The position numbers were made by a program, and so were the translations under genes. From SG8-30 sp963695155 (GTDB taxonomy: Bacteria > Pseudomonadota > Gammaproteobacteria > Steroidobacterales > Steroidobacteraceae), in the NCBI GenBank assembly GCA_963695155.1, contig CAVOGD010000005.1, positions 248,001 through 312,000 on the forward strand: DNA of 64,000 nt, written 5' to 3'. Of the stretch, positions 63,753 to 64,000 are shown one piece after another (within the stretch, counting starts at the first letter, position 1; every line of letters begins with the position of its first letter). Below the pieces are notes generated by a model. The model did no database searches. It was not told the DNA's origin and worked only from the letters and a program-made list of their open reading frames with translations.

Positions 63753-64000
63753 CGACCGAAGGCGGCGAAAAGCTCGGCGAGGGCACGTTGCTGTCGCACC
63801 TCGTCGAGTTGCGCACACGGCTGATGCGCTCGATGCTGGCCGCCGCCGTGACGGCGGTGCCCTGCCTGTACTACGCCAACGACCTGTTCACCTGGCTGAC
63901 CGGGCCGCTGCGCGAGCACCTGCCGGAAGGCTCAAGCCTGATCGCCACCAGTGTGGTGGCCCCGTTCATGACGCCGTTCAAGCTGGCGCTGCTGGCGGCG
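63749..64000 (+). CDS. tatC: Sec-independent translocase subunit TatC (5' part)
   Basis: The first 84 codons of TatC; the rest is beyond the window. It has GTLLSHLVELRTRLMRSM, the conserved lead (SHL-x-ELR-x-R), the first membrane helix (AAAVTAVPCLYYANDLF) and TSVVAPFMTPFKLAL, a TatC mark. ATG 63749 overlaps the tatB stop. Confidence 0.95.
   Translation, partial: MTTEGGEKLGEGTLLSHLVELRTRLMRSMLAAAVTAVPCLYYANDLFTWLTGPLREHLPEGSSLIATSVVAPFMTPFKLALLAA

Overview
The window is a GC-rich bacterial chromosome segment with dense, operon-packed genes and no plasmid, phage or complete insertion-sequence genes. Gene content and order (parA-parB-atpIBEFHAGDC-glmU-glmS, feoA-feoB plus a short membrane protein, dtd-tatABC, the AmmeMemoRadiSam trio, a FadE-type acyl-CoA dehydrogenase, ExeA/GspB) point to a Gammaproteobacterium, most plausibly near the Xanthomonadales, Nevskiales or Steroidobacterales. 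The genus cannot be fixed from sequence alone. No rRNA, tRNA or CRISPR array was seen.

Layout. 1-5 kb: the start of a likely nucleotide/MFS-type transporter, an oligopeptidase B lipoprotein, a renalase-like FAD enzyme, a MalM-like lipoprotein and an unknown lipoprotein. 5-13.6 kb (minus strand): an extracellular electron transfer cluster with two tandem OmcA/MtrC-type decahaem lipoproteins, a DmsE/MtrA-type periplasmic decahaem cytochrome, an MtrB/PioB-type porin and a trailing methyltransferase. 13.8-27.5 kb (minus): glmS, glmU, the complete nine-gene F1Fo ATP synthase operon, parB, parA, rsmG and a small DUF2384 protein. 27.5-34 kb (minus): an AcuI-type reductase, a metallo-beta-lactamase-fold hydrolase, a GntR/ABC exporter/DUF4097 operon and two duplicated small exported proteins. 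34.4-46.2 kb (plus): mdh, fadE, feoAB, dinB, exeA/gspB and a fused FakA-FakB-like protein. 46.3-48.9 kb: the divergent AmmeMemoRadiSam genes. 48.9-56.3 kb (plus): uvrD, trkA-trkH, a TPR protein and the TRAP permeases. 56.3-62.2 kb (minus): an HD-GYP response regulator, a PAS sensor kinase and a TRAP solute-binding lipoprotein. 62.6-64 kb (plus): dtd and tatABC.

How genes work together. The cytochrome/porin set should form an outer-membrane conduit moving electrons between periplasm and cell surface, but no inner-membrane quinol dehydrogenase (CymA type) is present here. The TRAP permeases, receptor, sensor kinase and HD-GYP regulator look like one transport/signalling neighbourhood. feoA is preceded by a good Fur box.

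Three things stand out. First, five genes (second mtrC, feoB, the PAS kinase, the TRAP receptor, dtd) each carry one apparent single-base frameshift, which suggests either residual assembly indels or real decay. Second, several families of dispersed palindromic repeats occur; one 48-bp family lies in inverted orientation on either side of the parAB-atp block, and its two copies show a compensatory base change. Third, a pair of small duplicated exported proteins shares an identical 31-residue core that contains a TonB-plug-like EIVVTA motif.
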